Shown piece after piece: positions 24,469 through 36,097 of a stretch of 64,000 bases of DNA (the first letter of the stretch is position 1; each line of letters begins with the position of its first letter). The stretch covers positions 138,449,296 through 138,513,295 of the forward strand of contig CM041776.1 in assembly GCA_023374045.1 (NCBI GenBank). The letters run 5' to 3'. The stretch is from Limonium bicolor. Its lineage: Eukaryota > Streptophyta > Magnoliopsida > Caryophyllales > Plumbaginaceae. The translations under genes and the position numbers were made by a program. The notes beneath the pieces are model-generated. The model was not told where the DNA came from, searched no databases, and worked only from the letters and a program-made list of their open reading frames with translations.

Positions 24469-27448
24469 AACACCATCACATTCTTGGACATAAGTTCAAG
24501 ATGTCTAATTCTCACCAAGCATTCTAGCTTCCACGTCATCTATCTTACTTATAATTCGATCAGAAATGACTTAGTCTCTGTATCGAGGATTCTTAACGGT
24601 ACTTATACCGTTCCTTAACTTAGTTTGGTCCAATCTCAAAGGTAGTGGTCTGCTAGCTTCCGCTGCGCGACTCTGATAATCTTAGGCTTAACTGCCTTTC
24701 TAATCGTCCATAGTATTGTATATCCTTCTGCCTCCTTACAGTTTAGGAATATTGGTCTCTCAATGGACACGTGTTATCTTTATATATACACGGCCTTAAT
24801 GAGTTGTAACTCGTCTATCCATTCTCCTTGAATATTCATCTTAAGACATGTCCTATGTCTATACTTAACAATCCGTGCTTCTCGCACTTCATAGTCCTTA
24901 ATTATTTGTTCTCTGATTCCCTTGTTTGCTGGTTCAACTGAATTCTTCTCTTCGACTGTTTGTGGTAATGGCTGCTCTTGTCTGATCTTGTGTCGTTGTC
25001 CGTGGTACGGAGTCGACTACCTCCCGTGTTCCTTACACCACTTGTTTACATGCATGGGGTACCTTACTGATACATTACTACTTACCCAACTAACTCATAA
25101 ATGAGCGTGTCAGGCCTGCAAGCCCCTGTGGGGTGCAGTCGTCCCACGTCTCGTTTTAGTAAACTCATAGTGTCCGTCACACGTTTAGCTATTGCTAATT
25201 ATGAAGTATTCTGTTGTCGATCTCCTCTTTCATCGTTCCATAATAACATTTATTGTTCTTCTTGAAGTTAATCAAGGGAAGTCCATTTACTGTGTTCTCT
25301 TGGGTATTGTATGCTCTAGCTCTTTCTGTATCCCGTACTGATTCGGTCTCTTAATATTGAGGTCTCTTTCCGTAGAGCCTCTTATCTTGTTTCTCATATT
25401 TATGCTACTAGGAATGCACTTCCAGTTCCTTAAGGAATGGGTAGTGTGCTTCCTGTGAAATCTTACCTAACCAGGTCCAGACTACTGGCATCAATGCTCA
25501 GTTCGTCTACCATCTTATTTCCTTACTTATACTGGTCTTAACTCATAAATCTAATTGCCTCAGTGTCAACATTTGACGGCTCATACCTAACGGTCGCTTT
25601 TACCGCGCACCATGACTTAATCCACTTATCTAACTATTGTACTTACGACCACCAGTACCGTGGTAGTTGGCCCTTACCATGTTGCCCATTAATGGTGCAA
25701 CCTCTTATTCACTTATTCTAATGTCTTACCTTATACTCAATCCCTTCTTGGTGTAAACACACTGGGAGTTCTCTCTCATTCCGGTGTATAGCGGTTGTGT
25801 TACCGTGCTGTAAAATAGTTGACTCTTAATACGAAGGTGTTCTGCTTCAATCTCAGATTCGTAAGTAGGCTGATTTCCCTCACATCTTTCTCCTTATGAC
25901 GTTATCTACACCATGTAATTCTACCGATTACTGAAGAAGTCATCCACTGAATCACAAGCTCTTCGGAGCATTGGTCATTTGACGTGCCATGTTGTGCACT
26001 CACAACGTTTATCTCTGACGATTACTGATTCTTAAATCCTGGGTATTGGATATGAGGTCTGTCTCTGCAGCCTTTCTTATTACTCAAGTGTATCTGATAT
26101 GTTCTAAAGTAATCTCAACTTTACAGTTTCCATTCTCTAACAAAAGCGTATTGCATCTCTAATAAGTGAAAGCCCTTTTGAGGGGTTCATTCCCACTCAT
26201 GGCCTCACAACAAGGAGAGGTATCCCCACCCTAAAGGCATGGTTCGTTCTCCGCCCCTGTCCTTAGCATTATTTCAATATTCTCATTGGTGCTTTTTCCC
26301 CGGCAATATTTTCCACAATTTAAGTCATGGGTTTGGTAACCGTTCATATCTACGAATTGTAGTTCCTTCGTGGCTTAAACAAGCTCTCTTATAACTTATT
26401 GCGCCTCGGGCTCTGATGTGGTTATCATCCTTGGCTCGTAGGCTCTTGGTGCTTAATGTCTCAGTTCATTATTTGTACTCTTACTCATCTGTAGGTTATT
26501 CCTAAAGGTTTTCGTTTCCTTGAACACTATCTACCGTTAGGTTACATACTAAATGTAGTATTGGGTTCCGTGGTAAGTCGCTGCATCCTGCTTCCTGCTA
26601 TGGAAGTTTATTCGGGTATTCTGAGGTTACTTAGTGTCTTTGACAATCCTGTCGCTTTATTAGACTTATGTCTTTTAGCAAATAAGGACAAGTTGGTATT
26701 AGGCTTTTGCCTTACGGTGTCCAAGTTGGATATCATCCGGTCATCTTATACTTCCATCTCAACGCTTCGTTCAACTTCCGTTGACCACGCCACCCGTTGA
26801 TGATCAATCATTCTTGGGTGTTAATGAGTTAGACGAACAGTATTAGCTGTCATTCATCAGTTTGTTCGGCTCGACTATGCCCGCTCTGTGGGGGTAGTCC
26901 TCTGAGCTTTCCTCCGTGGGATTCGTATGTCCTTAACCCTTGGTAGGTTATATCTTAAGTTTATTTCTTTTATCTTTGTTTTCTGGGCTTCCCAACATCT
27001 TCATTGTAGAATGTTTGTTATTGGTATTCTTAGTGTTCAAACTGGGAGTTTTATCCCATCCCTGTTGGGAGTCGTTCTGTCGACTGCCTTTATTGTATGT
27101 CTTGATACATTCCATGTATGTTACTTACGTAGTGTTTTTGCTCGATTTATTGAGCGATCTCTTAGGTTCCTCTTTGAGATCCGGGTTTGGTGTTCTTACC
27201 GCACTGTCGGTTATTGTTGTCGTAGTACGTTGTACTGTTGCTAACATCCATATGGTCTAATATTATGTCCAAGTTTCGCTCCTGGCTGACTGGTGTGTCA
27301 CCTCATCTCATTATGGTCAGGCCGTCGGGCCTTTCCAAGGTCTTATTTTTCCATTCCTATGGATTTACAATCCGGTATTAATATGTGTTACAACTGTAGC
27401 GTTCTCCTATCTTGCCATGGTGGCTTTCCGTGTAGCTTAACCGTGGTA

Positions 27449-27468
27449 GCACTTGCTATGGCAAGTGC
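27449..27468 (-). other. conserved palindrome in LARD2 interior
   Basis: GCACTTGC and GCAAGTGC form a perfect 8 bp stem with a four-base loop, about 0.96 kb from the primer site. This mirrors 4646-4665 in LARD1. Confidence 0.5.
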
Positions 27469-28387
27469 GCCATGCAGGATGGCTATTGGTACAAGGTAGG
27501 TTGGTAGCGATATTTCTTTCTAATTTCCATGTAATTGGTAGTCCTCGGAACTCCTTCGATAATATTTTATTTTGGTAACTAACTGACCTTCCGGCAGTTT
27601 CCTTGTTGTTTGACAGTACTGTCATTTATCAGGGCGTTCCTCTTTCTGAGGGAACCCCTTAATATTTCCCTATGTCTTAATCCTCTCTAGTCTCCACACA
27701 TCTTGTTATTGTGGTTACTAAGTAATATTCTTCTTTAGGCACTATATCGTAGTCCTATCCGGTATACAATTTGTATATAGTTCCTACCGTCGTCCGCGTT
27801 ATGTTGGCCAGGTTTTGTAACCTTCCTCATTGTATGGGGTTTGGATTCCCCGTTCTAACTGGACTTTCCAGTAGTCTCAGTCCTCATGCTTGTATTATCC
27901 TACTGTTATGCTCCTTCGGACCACTGTCCGGTACTCATGTCACTTCCCCTTTCCTTTCTATTGCACCCGTAGTGCTTTCCTTACCATTGGTATTGCGAGT
28001 TATTTCGACTGCGTAGCATGTCGACCCATGTTGCCGGTAATTACCGTTCCCTTATTAATAGAATTCCATAGCTAGCGACTGTTTCTCAGCTGCGCTCCAT
28101 TAAAAACCTCCAAGTTCTCCATAACTGTTGTGCAACAAGATGTTTCTCGTATTGCTCACTGTTAGCTAACTGCCAGATCGGGTTTCCCCAAGTAAGAGAA
28201 CGCTTTCTTCTCTCTGGCGTTTGTTCCACATGTCCAGGGTTAGGGATGTGGAGGGCGGGTCTAGGTACTATGGATATCCGGTAGACACCGGGAAGTCCCG
28301 ACTAACGCACCTCTCACTCTACCTCTTAACCCTAACCCATAACTCAATCTCAACCTCAAATTCTCCTAAGTTCGGTATTTCTTGTCT

Positions 28388-28414
28388 TCAGAGCGTAACT
28401 ACGCTCTGATACCA
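28388..28414 (-). other. LARD2 primer-binding site inside a perfect hairpin
   Basis: GCTCTGATACCA at 28403-28414 is the initiator-Met primer site on the minus strand. Bases 28388-28397 and 28400-28409 are exact reverse complements (stem TCAGAGCGTA, two-base loop). Compared with LARD1 the stem changes on both arms. Confidence 0.9.
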
Positions 28415-28710
28415 CTTTTTGTAACACCCCAACTCAATCCAAATGTGGTCTCGCAACTTAACACATATATATACATGTCACAGCGGAATTCTTTACACTC
28501 CAGGACCTTGCCACGGTCTGACTACAGAATATACCGACATTAGTACATAACAACCTTAACCAAATACATATTCTTCTTACAATCCTCTCACAACCTATAC
28601 ATCTTACTACTCAATTGCCATACGAGTGTACATGCACAACTCGTAGGTCACACTTAATCCTTAACACTTGTATCCTCTTCTTACTCTTGCGACGGCCGCC
28701 TCCTGATGTA

Positions 28711-28766
28711 CACCTGTGTAGTAAAAACAGCCCCCAAAGGGGGTCAGCACGAATGCTGGTACGATC
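28711..28766 (-). other. conserved double hairpin in LARD2 5' LTR
   Basis: This is the second copy of the structure at 18881-18935, with both stems intact. Confidence 0.6.
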
Positions 28767-30077
28767 CTCTCATGGCCCCCAAGCTAACGTGGCTACGACG
28801 ACTAATTGTCGATAGCATGGAGGTTGATTAGATGCACAACATAATAGTAAATGCTGTAAAAACAATCCAATATGAACAATAAAGTTCACGCACAATGAAC
28901 GACTTAAATGCGTTCCCTCAATTAGAGAGTTAATTGTTTAACTCCTTAAGTTATATTCCTCTTAATCTTAGTCCATCCTTACCTCACCTCAATCTTAATC
29001 TTATCTTAATCTTAGAAACAACCACCCTTTAATAAGGAGTGGATGTAGCTTATCTTAGCCTTAACAATACAAACCATCCCTTAAAAAGGAATGGTGCAAC
29101 TTATCTTAACCTTACCTTAAGTATGCCAACCGTTCTCTCATTGGGAACAGGTTAGCCCTTAGTTCGTTGTTTATTTTTGTAGGGCTTGGTTAACCCTAGC
29201 CAGCAGCAGGACACTTACCGGCAATAAACAAACATTCTTAAATTGTTGGGGATGTAGGCTTGATCCCCCCACGCCATCTTAAAGCCACCTACCTTAGACT
29301 GGATGTCCAATGTAGCCGAGCCGGCCAACCGACCCAAGGCTACTAGTCCGAGGACTAGTCCTTAATCGGAAGTCGAATCTGCTATAGATACCGACCCCCT
29401 TTCCTTAGCATGCATGACCGGAGATCGGTCCCGGGGTTCCTCACTCAAGTTCCAGTTAGTAGTAGTCTCAAGACCATGTTTGTTGGTTAACCTCTTTCGG
29501 TTTATATCGTCCCATATTAGGGAGCGTTCCTTAGTCTCACTCATTTCCTTACTAAACGTTGGTTAGTAAGTTCTCACGGTATGTTGTGTTAGTTTTCAAA
29601 CATCACACAACAATACAATAAATATAATATATTCCGGTTGCATGCTTTATCTTGTTTAGTGAGCACTCAAAAACAAATAGCACACAAGCCGAGGGACACC
29701 TCGTTAGCAAGCAGGTCACAGAAGAACTGTACCGTTCACCGTTGGTCGTTCGGTTGCTTACTCTCTTCCGGAGTCCAAATTCCCAGTCCTAAAACATTCA
29801 TTCAGTTTTAGGTTGTTAATCACTTAACTCAATTCAACTTACTAATCTTACTTAACTTAATTTAACTTACTTAACTTACTTAACCTTAATGAGATCCCAC
29901 CTAACACCTCTTAAGTCTTACAACTTAATCTTACAAACTTAACCTTAAGCTTTTAAGCTTACACTTAACTTAACTTAATCCCTTAAGTTCTTAGGGTCCT
30001 AATCATTACCACCCTACCAAGGCATACCTTATTACCTATTACCATCCTTAGAATCCAAAATTTCTTTTTTTTTTTAG

Positions 30078-30415
30078 GCACGACCGAACTTCCGACCGAC
30101 CTTACCCAAGGTCGTTCCATTCCAGAAATATTACCGCTTGAAATTCTACCCCGACCGACCTTGCAAGTCCGGTCCCAAGGTCGGTCCATTCCTGAGAGTT
30201 CCCCGTGGGATATTTAAGCCCGACCGAACTTACCAAGTTCGGTCCCATGTTCGGTCGATTCCAGAGACTCAATTCGTACACAAAATACAAGCCCGACCGA
30301 ACTTGCAAGTCCGGTCCCCAAGTTCGGTCGGTTCCAGAAACTTCCTCCGGCAGTGTAAACTGAGCTCGACCGACCTTGCAGGTCCGTCCCAAGGTCGGTC
30401 GGCTCCAGAACCTTG
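30078..30415 (-). repeat. hairpin minisatellite in LARD2 5' LTR
   Basis: This is the same array of about five hairpin units as at 20243-20575, differing by single-base changes. Confidence 0.85.
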
Positions 30416-31595
30416 TTTCTAAATTCCCATTTGACTCCAAACTTCTCCACAAGTTCCCCCATGTGTCCTAATACCATTTAGGCATTAAACTCACCTGAAA
30501 CTTCCACCAAACTCTCCAAAACAACTTCCAAAGATCTTCTCAAACATTTACTAAATTCTTACAAACACTCCTAACACTTGTCATATGATTCCTTACATTT
30601 CCAACTTGTAACCTTGCCAAAACTTCAACCAACCCAGTGTTCCCTCCTTAACAGTTTGAGCACTTCATAAACATCATCTTCCATCTTCAATTCATTTACC
30701 AAGACTTCCTCAAGTCACCTTGCATATCCATGCACAAATTTCTCTCCTTTCCTTTGGTTACTCACCACTCTTAAACTCTCCAGCCTACCCATACATTTCT
30801 TTTCACCACTTATCACCTTGACCCTGTTCTTCACTTACCTTACCCATGCAACACCCTCCTTAGACTTTTCCACTTCTTTTATGCAACTTACTCACCATTC
30901 TCATGATCATACCCTCCTATACGTTCCTAGCCAATCTATAACCTTCTCCTTCAATCTTCACTCCCATCACCTAAGTCCACTCATTACCATCTAAACTAAA
31001 ACCTTATTGTTCCTACTAGCATCATCACTACTTAGGCAAGCTTCCAAGACTTTCATTGATATATTCCCAAGTTCATACCTAAATCACCTTAAGCATTATA
31101 CACCTTCTCCTTAAAACTTATGCACAAGTCTTACATTCCTCATATCATGATTTTGGTGTGTTTAATACACTCACCAATCCTCTAATTCCTCCTAGACATC
31201 TCTAGGTCATTCTAAACCTCAAGAACTCCTTAGTTAACTCATTTCCACCCAATTTTCTTTTCATGCTCCCTAGTAAACCCTAGGGCATATTAGCTCACCA
31301 CTACCACTTAAACACTTTGTTTTCTACTCAAATTTCGCCATAGCTTCTCTAGCATCTTATCATGCCCAAATGCATTGTTTTCCTCATTCATCATCTCACA
31401 CACATCAAGTTCTTTCTCATCACATCTCACCACCAAACCAACTAATTCACAACAAACTCATTATATTGCAATAATCTTAAATTGCATAGCACCAAGGCTC
31501 TTAAATGACATGGCTCTTAGGCCCTTAAATGACTTAAACTTAAACACTGATTCCCACATATAAAAGCTTTCAACCTGCAAATACCCCATCAATCT

Positions 31596-32505
31596 AGGGA
31601 TGGCAATGGGTCGGTTGGGTCGGGATCATCACCCGCACCCGTCACCCGACTCATCCGCTCCACCCGTACCCGACCCGTCACCCGTTATGTATCACCCATC
31701 ACCCGTTTCACCCGTCACCCGCGGGTGAAGCGGGTGAACCCTTTACCCGTTGTTTTTCTTTTTCTTGTTCGCCACTAAGGTTTGCAAATTACTGTGAGTG
31801 AGAGAAAATAGAGACACAAAGCAGTACGTTCTATGTTCGCTGGTTAGGATTCAAAATTTACTTCAGAGAAAATAATGAAATATTGCACAGAGCATGTACG
31901 TTCCATGTTCGCCAATTATGGTTGCAAAATTACCATGAGTGAAGAGTTAAAATAGAGGCGCAGAGCATGTATGCTCAATGTTCGCCTGTTACCGATTGCG
32001 AAATTACCTTCAGTGAAGAGAATGAAAACCTTCGTAGAGCATGTAAGTTATTTATTTTTCAGTTAGGGTTTCAAATTACTGAGAGTGAAGAAAGAAAATA
32101 GAGGCACAGAGCACTTGTTCCATGTTTGCCAGTTAGGGTTGCAATTACCTCAGTGAAGAGAATTAAAAACTCTTAGAGCAAGTATGCTAGGGCTGTAAAT
32201 TACCGAGAGTGGTGAGAATAAAGAATGACGCAGTCACCCAGAGCATAATTGTTCCTTGTTCACTAGTTAGGGTTACAAAAATCATTGTGAAGGAGAATTA
32301 ATAATAAGTAACAATTTACATATATATTATATCTATGCGGGTGAGCGGGTCGGGTGATGGTGAAAATGTTCACCCGTCACCCGACCCGCACCCGTACCCG
32401 TTCCACCCGTCACCCATTTTTCACCCGTTTTATGCGGTTTTTCACCTGGTTTAGCGGTCGGGTGACCGGGTGAAATGGGTACCCGCGGACCCATTGCCAT
32501 CCTAC
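31596..32505. mobile_element. non-autonomous hAT-type element
   Basis: The ends are inverted: AGGGATGGCAATGGGTC at the left, and at the right the inverse of AGGATGGCAATGGGTCC. They are flanked by a direct repeat TCAATCT (31589-31595 and 32506-32512), close to the 8 bp duplication of hAT elements. It is absent from the other LARD2 LTR, which reads straight through near 21755. Both ends are packed with CACCCG motifs, likely subterminal transposase sites. The middle is a tandem array. No transposase is encoded. Confidence 0.8.
31763..32300 (+). repeat. tandem repeat inside the hAT-type element
   Basis: About seven or eight degenerate units of roughly 70-80 bp are present. Each carries a motif like GTTCGCCAGTTAGGGTTGCAA, a short TTACC and GTGAAGAGAA stretch, and AGAGCATGTA. 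Confidence 0.65.
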
Positions 32506-33994
32506 TCAATCTCATAGTAATTATAATGCTCTAAAATCCATCTTAACTTATATTACTAACTCATTCCCATTGGCTCCTTAGTCACAAGTTCCAAGCTTAG
32601 TTAAGTCTTTTTCTTAGGTACATACCATTACCTATGTAAGCCCTAGCTACATTGGTCCCATCTAAAACTCATTCCTTAAACCTTAAACCACCATTAGGTA
32701 AGTAATTTACCTTGTTTTCTCAAGCTTATCTTATCTTCCTCCTTAGACCTTCTTCTTGAATGAATATCGGCACCACTTAAACTCCCTTTGCCAATGTTCT
32801 AACCAATATTCAATGACTCACATGAGTACTAAACAATCACTAACCTCAAGGAATGAAAACCTAGGTTAGAAATGTGTTCTAAGGCATAAAAGTGGATGAT
32901 TACCTTTGAAGTCTCAAGGTAGACTTGGGCATTGAATGAAAGAGGACCTCCACTAGTCCTTGGTGATAAAACAAGCTAGAACAAGGCATAAAAACATAGC
33001 CCCATGAGTAGTAAATTTTCGGCCATGTAAGGAAGTGATGGAAACTTGGTTTTTCTTACATTTTCTTTACCTTAAGAGAATGGAGAAGCTAATGAGCTCT
33101 TCAAACTTGATTTTCCTCCATCAATGGAGTTTTCTCATGGAACCAAACTTGAGCTTTGAAAGATTTGAAAAGATAGAAAGGAGGCCTTGACTTAACTAAG
33201 ACAAATATGCATTTGTTTTGGATTTGGAGCTTGGATTGCACTTGCAAGTGAATGAAGGTGAGGAGCCATGAATGGAGCTCTCTCTCGGTTTGGAGCAGGA
33301 GAGGAGAAAGAGAAATCATGGAAGGAGGAGAAATGAAAGAGAGAGGAAGAAAGGTAACTTAAGTGAAGATATTTGTTATAAAAAGGTGAATAGTCTGCTT
33401 TTTACTTTCCTCCCTTTTTCTTTCTTAATTGATGAAGTCTTTAATGACTCATCCCTTAGAAACCGGCCCCCATCATAAATAAGGCTAGTCATGGTCTTTG
33501 TTGACCAACTAATTAGCTTATATTGATTAAAACTTAAACTAGTTACTATTTGGCACTATTCACTATTAGTGCACATTTCTGAAATTTTTATTTCCCATTG
33601 ATTTAGACTTCCTAATGTGATACTAATTAGTACACATGTTGATTAAAGAGTAATGATGGACATCTAGCCACTCAAAACTCAATTCTAAGACAATTTCTCA
33701 AAAATGTGCTTTAAGACTTCTTAAAGCACATTTTGTGTTTTAACTTGTTTTCAAGCTTGGTTTTCTTTGGTAATTGGTTTAAAATGACCATTAGAATATT
33801 ACTAAGGTCTGTCATGATATTTGGGTACTCACCCAAGTCTCTCCAAGCTTAGAGCACATTTTTGCCCTATTGCCCTTAAGACACTTTTGTGTTTTCCTTG
33901 GTTTAAATTGTCTACCATCTTTCTAAGGCATATTCTAGTCTTACTACATCATAATTTGATGTTTACTTAGCATACTTGGGTTTGGGGTATTTCA

Positions 33995-33999
33995 AAATC
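33995..33999. other. target-site duplication of LARD2, right copy (AAATC)
   Basis: This matches 18579-18583 and marks where the interrupted gypsy LTR resumes. Confidence 0.9.
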
Positions 34000-34633
34000 T
34001 AAATGAGTCACGTCAAAACTCTTACAGAAGATTAGCGATTCAAAATATACTGTATATAAAACTGCAATGAAAACAAAGTGATACCTGATTTAATTGTTGA
34101 AGTTCGTAGGTCCGATCAACAGGGAAGGAAAAATGATGACAAAACGTAGATATACCGCGCAACCAGCAAAAGAAAGAAGGTTGAAGAGACGGCAACCTTG
34201 TTTCTCCTCTTTTAGGGTAATAAAGCTTTTTATATGAATAACAGACTAGGGGAGAGCTAATATTTATAGGACTCAGCTAGAGAAGATGTATATATATAAT
34301 CCGTAAAATAAAACAAATAATAATATAATACTTCTTTTTTTTAAAATATAAAATAAAAGTATTTGGATGATTGAAGGAATAAAGTAATTACACCGTGAAA
34401 ATCCGCAATGAGTGAAAATAAACTTCTTTATATTAATTGATAAGAAACTAAATAAATGAATATTTATTTTTTGTAGTAATTTTATTATAACTAATATAAC
34501 TTGAGATTTTAAACAAAATTAAGATAAGCCGATGGTGCTCAAGGATAAGAAATCAAATAATTAAAAGAATATATGCCAATTATAAAAAAATAATTATCCC
34601 CTTTTCCCTTTGGACATATTTATGAGTATTTCA
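34000..34633 (-). repeat. shared gypsy LTR, part 2
   Basis: This matches 41651-42284 of the intact LTR and ends TATTTCA at 34633, the LTR start on the minus strand. The predicted core promoter CCTATAAATATT (minus strand) is at 34259-34270, with an equivalent at 41907-41918. Confidence 0.9.
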
Positions 34634-34780
34634 CTATCACCCCCTTAAAAGAAAGCTTCGACCTCGAAGCTATGCTTAACCCAATAATTAAACTAAAACA
34701 CTCACATTTAAATCCATATTAGTCACTATTTTGGTTATTTCATTCCATCGCCCTTAAAGAAAGTTACGACCTCGTAACTT
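34634..34780 (-). other. polypurine tract of the gypsy element and an upstream duplicate
   Basis: On the minus strand, GCTTCGAGGTCGAAGC (34655-34670, a perfect stem) precedes a TTTTAAGGGGG tract abutting the LTR. About 100 bp upstream, AAGTTACGAGGTCGTAACTT (34761-34780) precedes TTTAAGGGCGATGG and then a TGAAATAA that resembles the LTR start. The second copy looks like a duplicated or alternative plus-strand priming region. Confidence 0.7.
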
Positions 34781-35570
34781 AAATATGTACCTTATCAAAC
34801 AGCTGCGGATATTTCTTCTTCATTTCATCCTCTGTTTCCCAAGTTGCTTCTTCGGACTCATGATTAGACCATAGCACCTTAACTATTCGAGTGGTCTTCG
34901 ATCTCGTATCTCTCGTCTTAGTATCAAGAATTTGATAGGGTACTCCTCATACGAGAGATTTTGATCTAACTCTTCCACCTCTGGTTGTAGAATATGAGAT
35001 GGATCTGGAATATACTTTTTGAGTTGAGAAACATGGAAAACGTCATGTACTTTCTCCAACTCCATAGGCAACGCAAGTCTATATGCAACATTTCCTACTC
35101 GCTCCAAAACTTCATATGGCCCTATAAACTTCGGACTTAATTTTCCCTTCTTTCCAAATCTCGTGACTCCTTTGGTGGGTGATACCTTCAAGAACACCTT
35201 TTGTCCCACCTCAAATTCTATAGGCCTCCTTTTCATGTCAGCATAAGACTTTTGTCTGTCTTGAGCAGCTTTCATCCGGTCCTGTATTATCCGAACTTGA
35301 TTCATAGTCTCCTCAATCAATTGTGGTCCAAGCACCACAGTTTCACTGATATCATTCCAGCAAAGTGGGGTTCTACACTTCCTTCCATAAAGAGCCTCAT
35401 ATGGTGCCATTTTGATGCTAGTGTGATAACTATTATTGTATGAGAACTCTATCAAGTGTAGCTTATCAACCCAAGAGCCTTGGAAGTCCATGACACAGGC
35501 TCGAAGCATATCTTCCAGGGTCTGAATAGTTCTCTCAGTTTGTCCATCTGTAGCCGGATGAAAAGCAGTA
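34779..35570 (-). pseudogene. gypsy integrase C-terminal half and chromodomain
   Basis: Minus-strand coding for the end of the integrase core ([14 protein letters not shown] near 35550, then [12 protein letters not shown] near 35445) and the GPY/F-type C-terminal domain ([19 protein letters not shown] near 35115). The chromodomain follows, readable in a second frame at 34925-34779 (VKVLWSNHE, EATWE, YPQLF). The frame breaks near 34925. A C-terminal chromodomain of this form is typical of Tekay/Del chromoviruses and is thought to guide integration to heterochromatin. The stop codon is at 34779-34781. Confidence 0.85.
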
Positions 35571-36097
35571 CTAAGTATTCTTCATCGGTATGAACCTGGC
35601 AGTTTTAGTGAGTCTATCAACAATTACCCAAATTTGGTTCATCTCACTCTTCGTCAAGGGAAGTCCAACAATAAAGTCCATCGAGATAGAATCCCACTTC
35701 CACTTAGGCACCTCCAATGGTTGTACAAGACCTCCCATTCGCTTGTGTTCAAACTTCACTTTCTGGCAAGTCAAACATCTAGATACAAATTCAGCAACTT
35801 CCCTCTTCATTCTCGGCCACCAGAAGTGATTCTTGAGATCTTTGTACAGCTTATCACCGCCTGGGTGTACTGAATATGGAGTATTATGCGCTTCCTGCAT
35901 CAACTTCTCTTTTACCTCTCTGCATTTTGTGATACACACCACCTGCCTCGGTACCTTATACTTCCATCATCATGAATTGCAAAATCAGTAGCTTTACCTT
36001 CCTTTATCTTCTCGCGGATTCTCTCAAGCTTCACATCTCCAGGTTGCCCTTTAATAATTTCGGCATAAATATCTGAGGTGATAGTCATGTTGAACAA
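35571..36097 (-). pseudogene. gypsy integrase N-terminal half, with core deletion
   Basis: Minus-strand coding in two frames. The HHCC zinc-binding module is clear (EAHNTPYSVHPGGDKLYKDL then CLTCQKVKFEHKR), followed by the first catalytic region (WDSISMDFIVGLP) and [16 protein letters not shown] near 35575. The reading then jumps directly to [11 protein letters not shown] at 35560. The intervening stretch, normally about 50 residues and holding the second catalytic aspartate, is absent and the frame changes. This integrase should be inactive as read. Confidence 0.8.

Larger units (their letters stand above)
23269..28419 (-). other. LARD2 interior, non-coding
   Basis: This 5.15 kb region lacks any recognisable gag-pol motif. 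The longest frames (about 60-105 codons, for example near 26927-27260) have no domain and overlap each other in different frames. Blocks matching LARD1 lie near the primer site, at 28165-28225, 27449-27468, 25000-25150, near 24660 and at 24434-24468. A stretch near 26165-26265 resembles the TRIM-like repeat at 48238-48300. Confidence 0.75.
18584..33994 (-). mobile_element. LARD2: large non-autonomous LTR retrotransposon
   Basis: This 15.4 kb minus-strand element has LTRs at 28420-33994 (5') and 18584-23268 (3'), a 5.15 kb interior and a 5 bp target duplication AAATC. Ends are TGAAATACCCC...GGGGTGTTACA. The interior has no recognisable retroelement protein. It shares blocks with LARD1 (primer-site hairpin, palindrome, PPT-like motif, double hairpin) but the LTRs are strongly diverged, so it is a different family of the same group. 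It lies inside the LTR of the gypsy complex and itself carries a hAT-type insertion. Confidence 0.9.
28420..33994 (-). repeat. 5' LTR of LARD2 with a hAT insertion
   Basis: This 5575 bp LTR includes a 910 bp hAT-type element at 31596-32505; without it the length is about 4.66 kb, as in the other LTR. Most differences from the other copy are one-base indels. It contains the double hairpin (28711-28766) and minisatellite (30078-30415). Confidence 0.9.

Noticed and set aside
26927..27260. Hydrophobic frames of about 105 codons in LARD2 interior
   Set aside because: Two overlapping frames on the strand opposite to the element, no domain, and not kept in LARD1.
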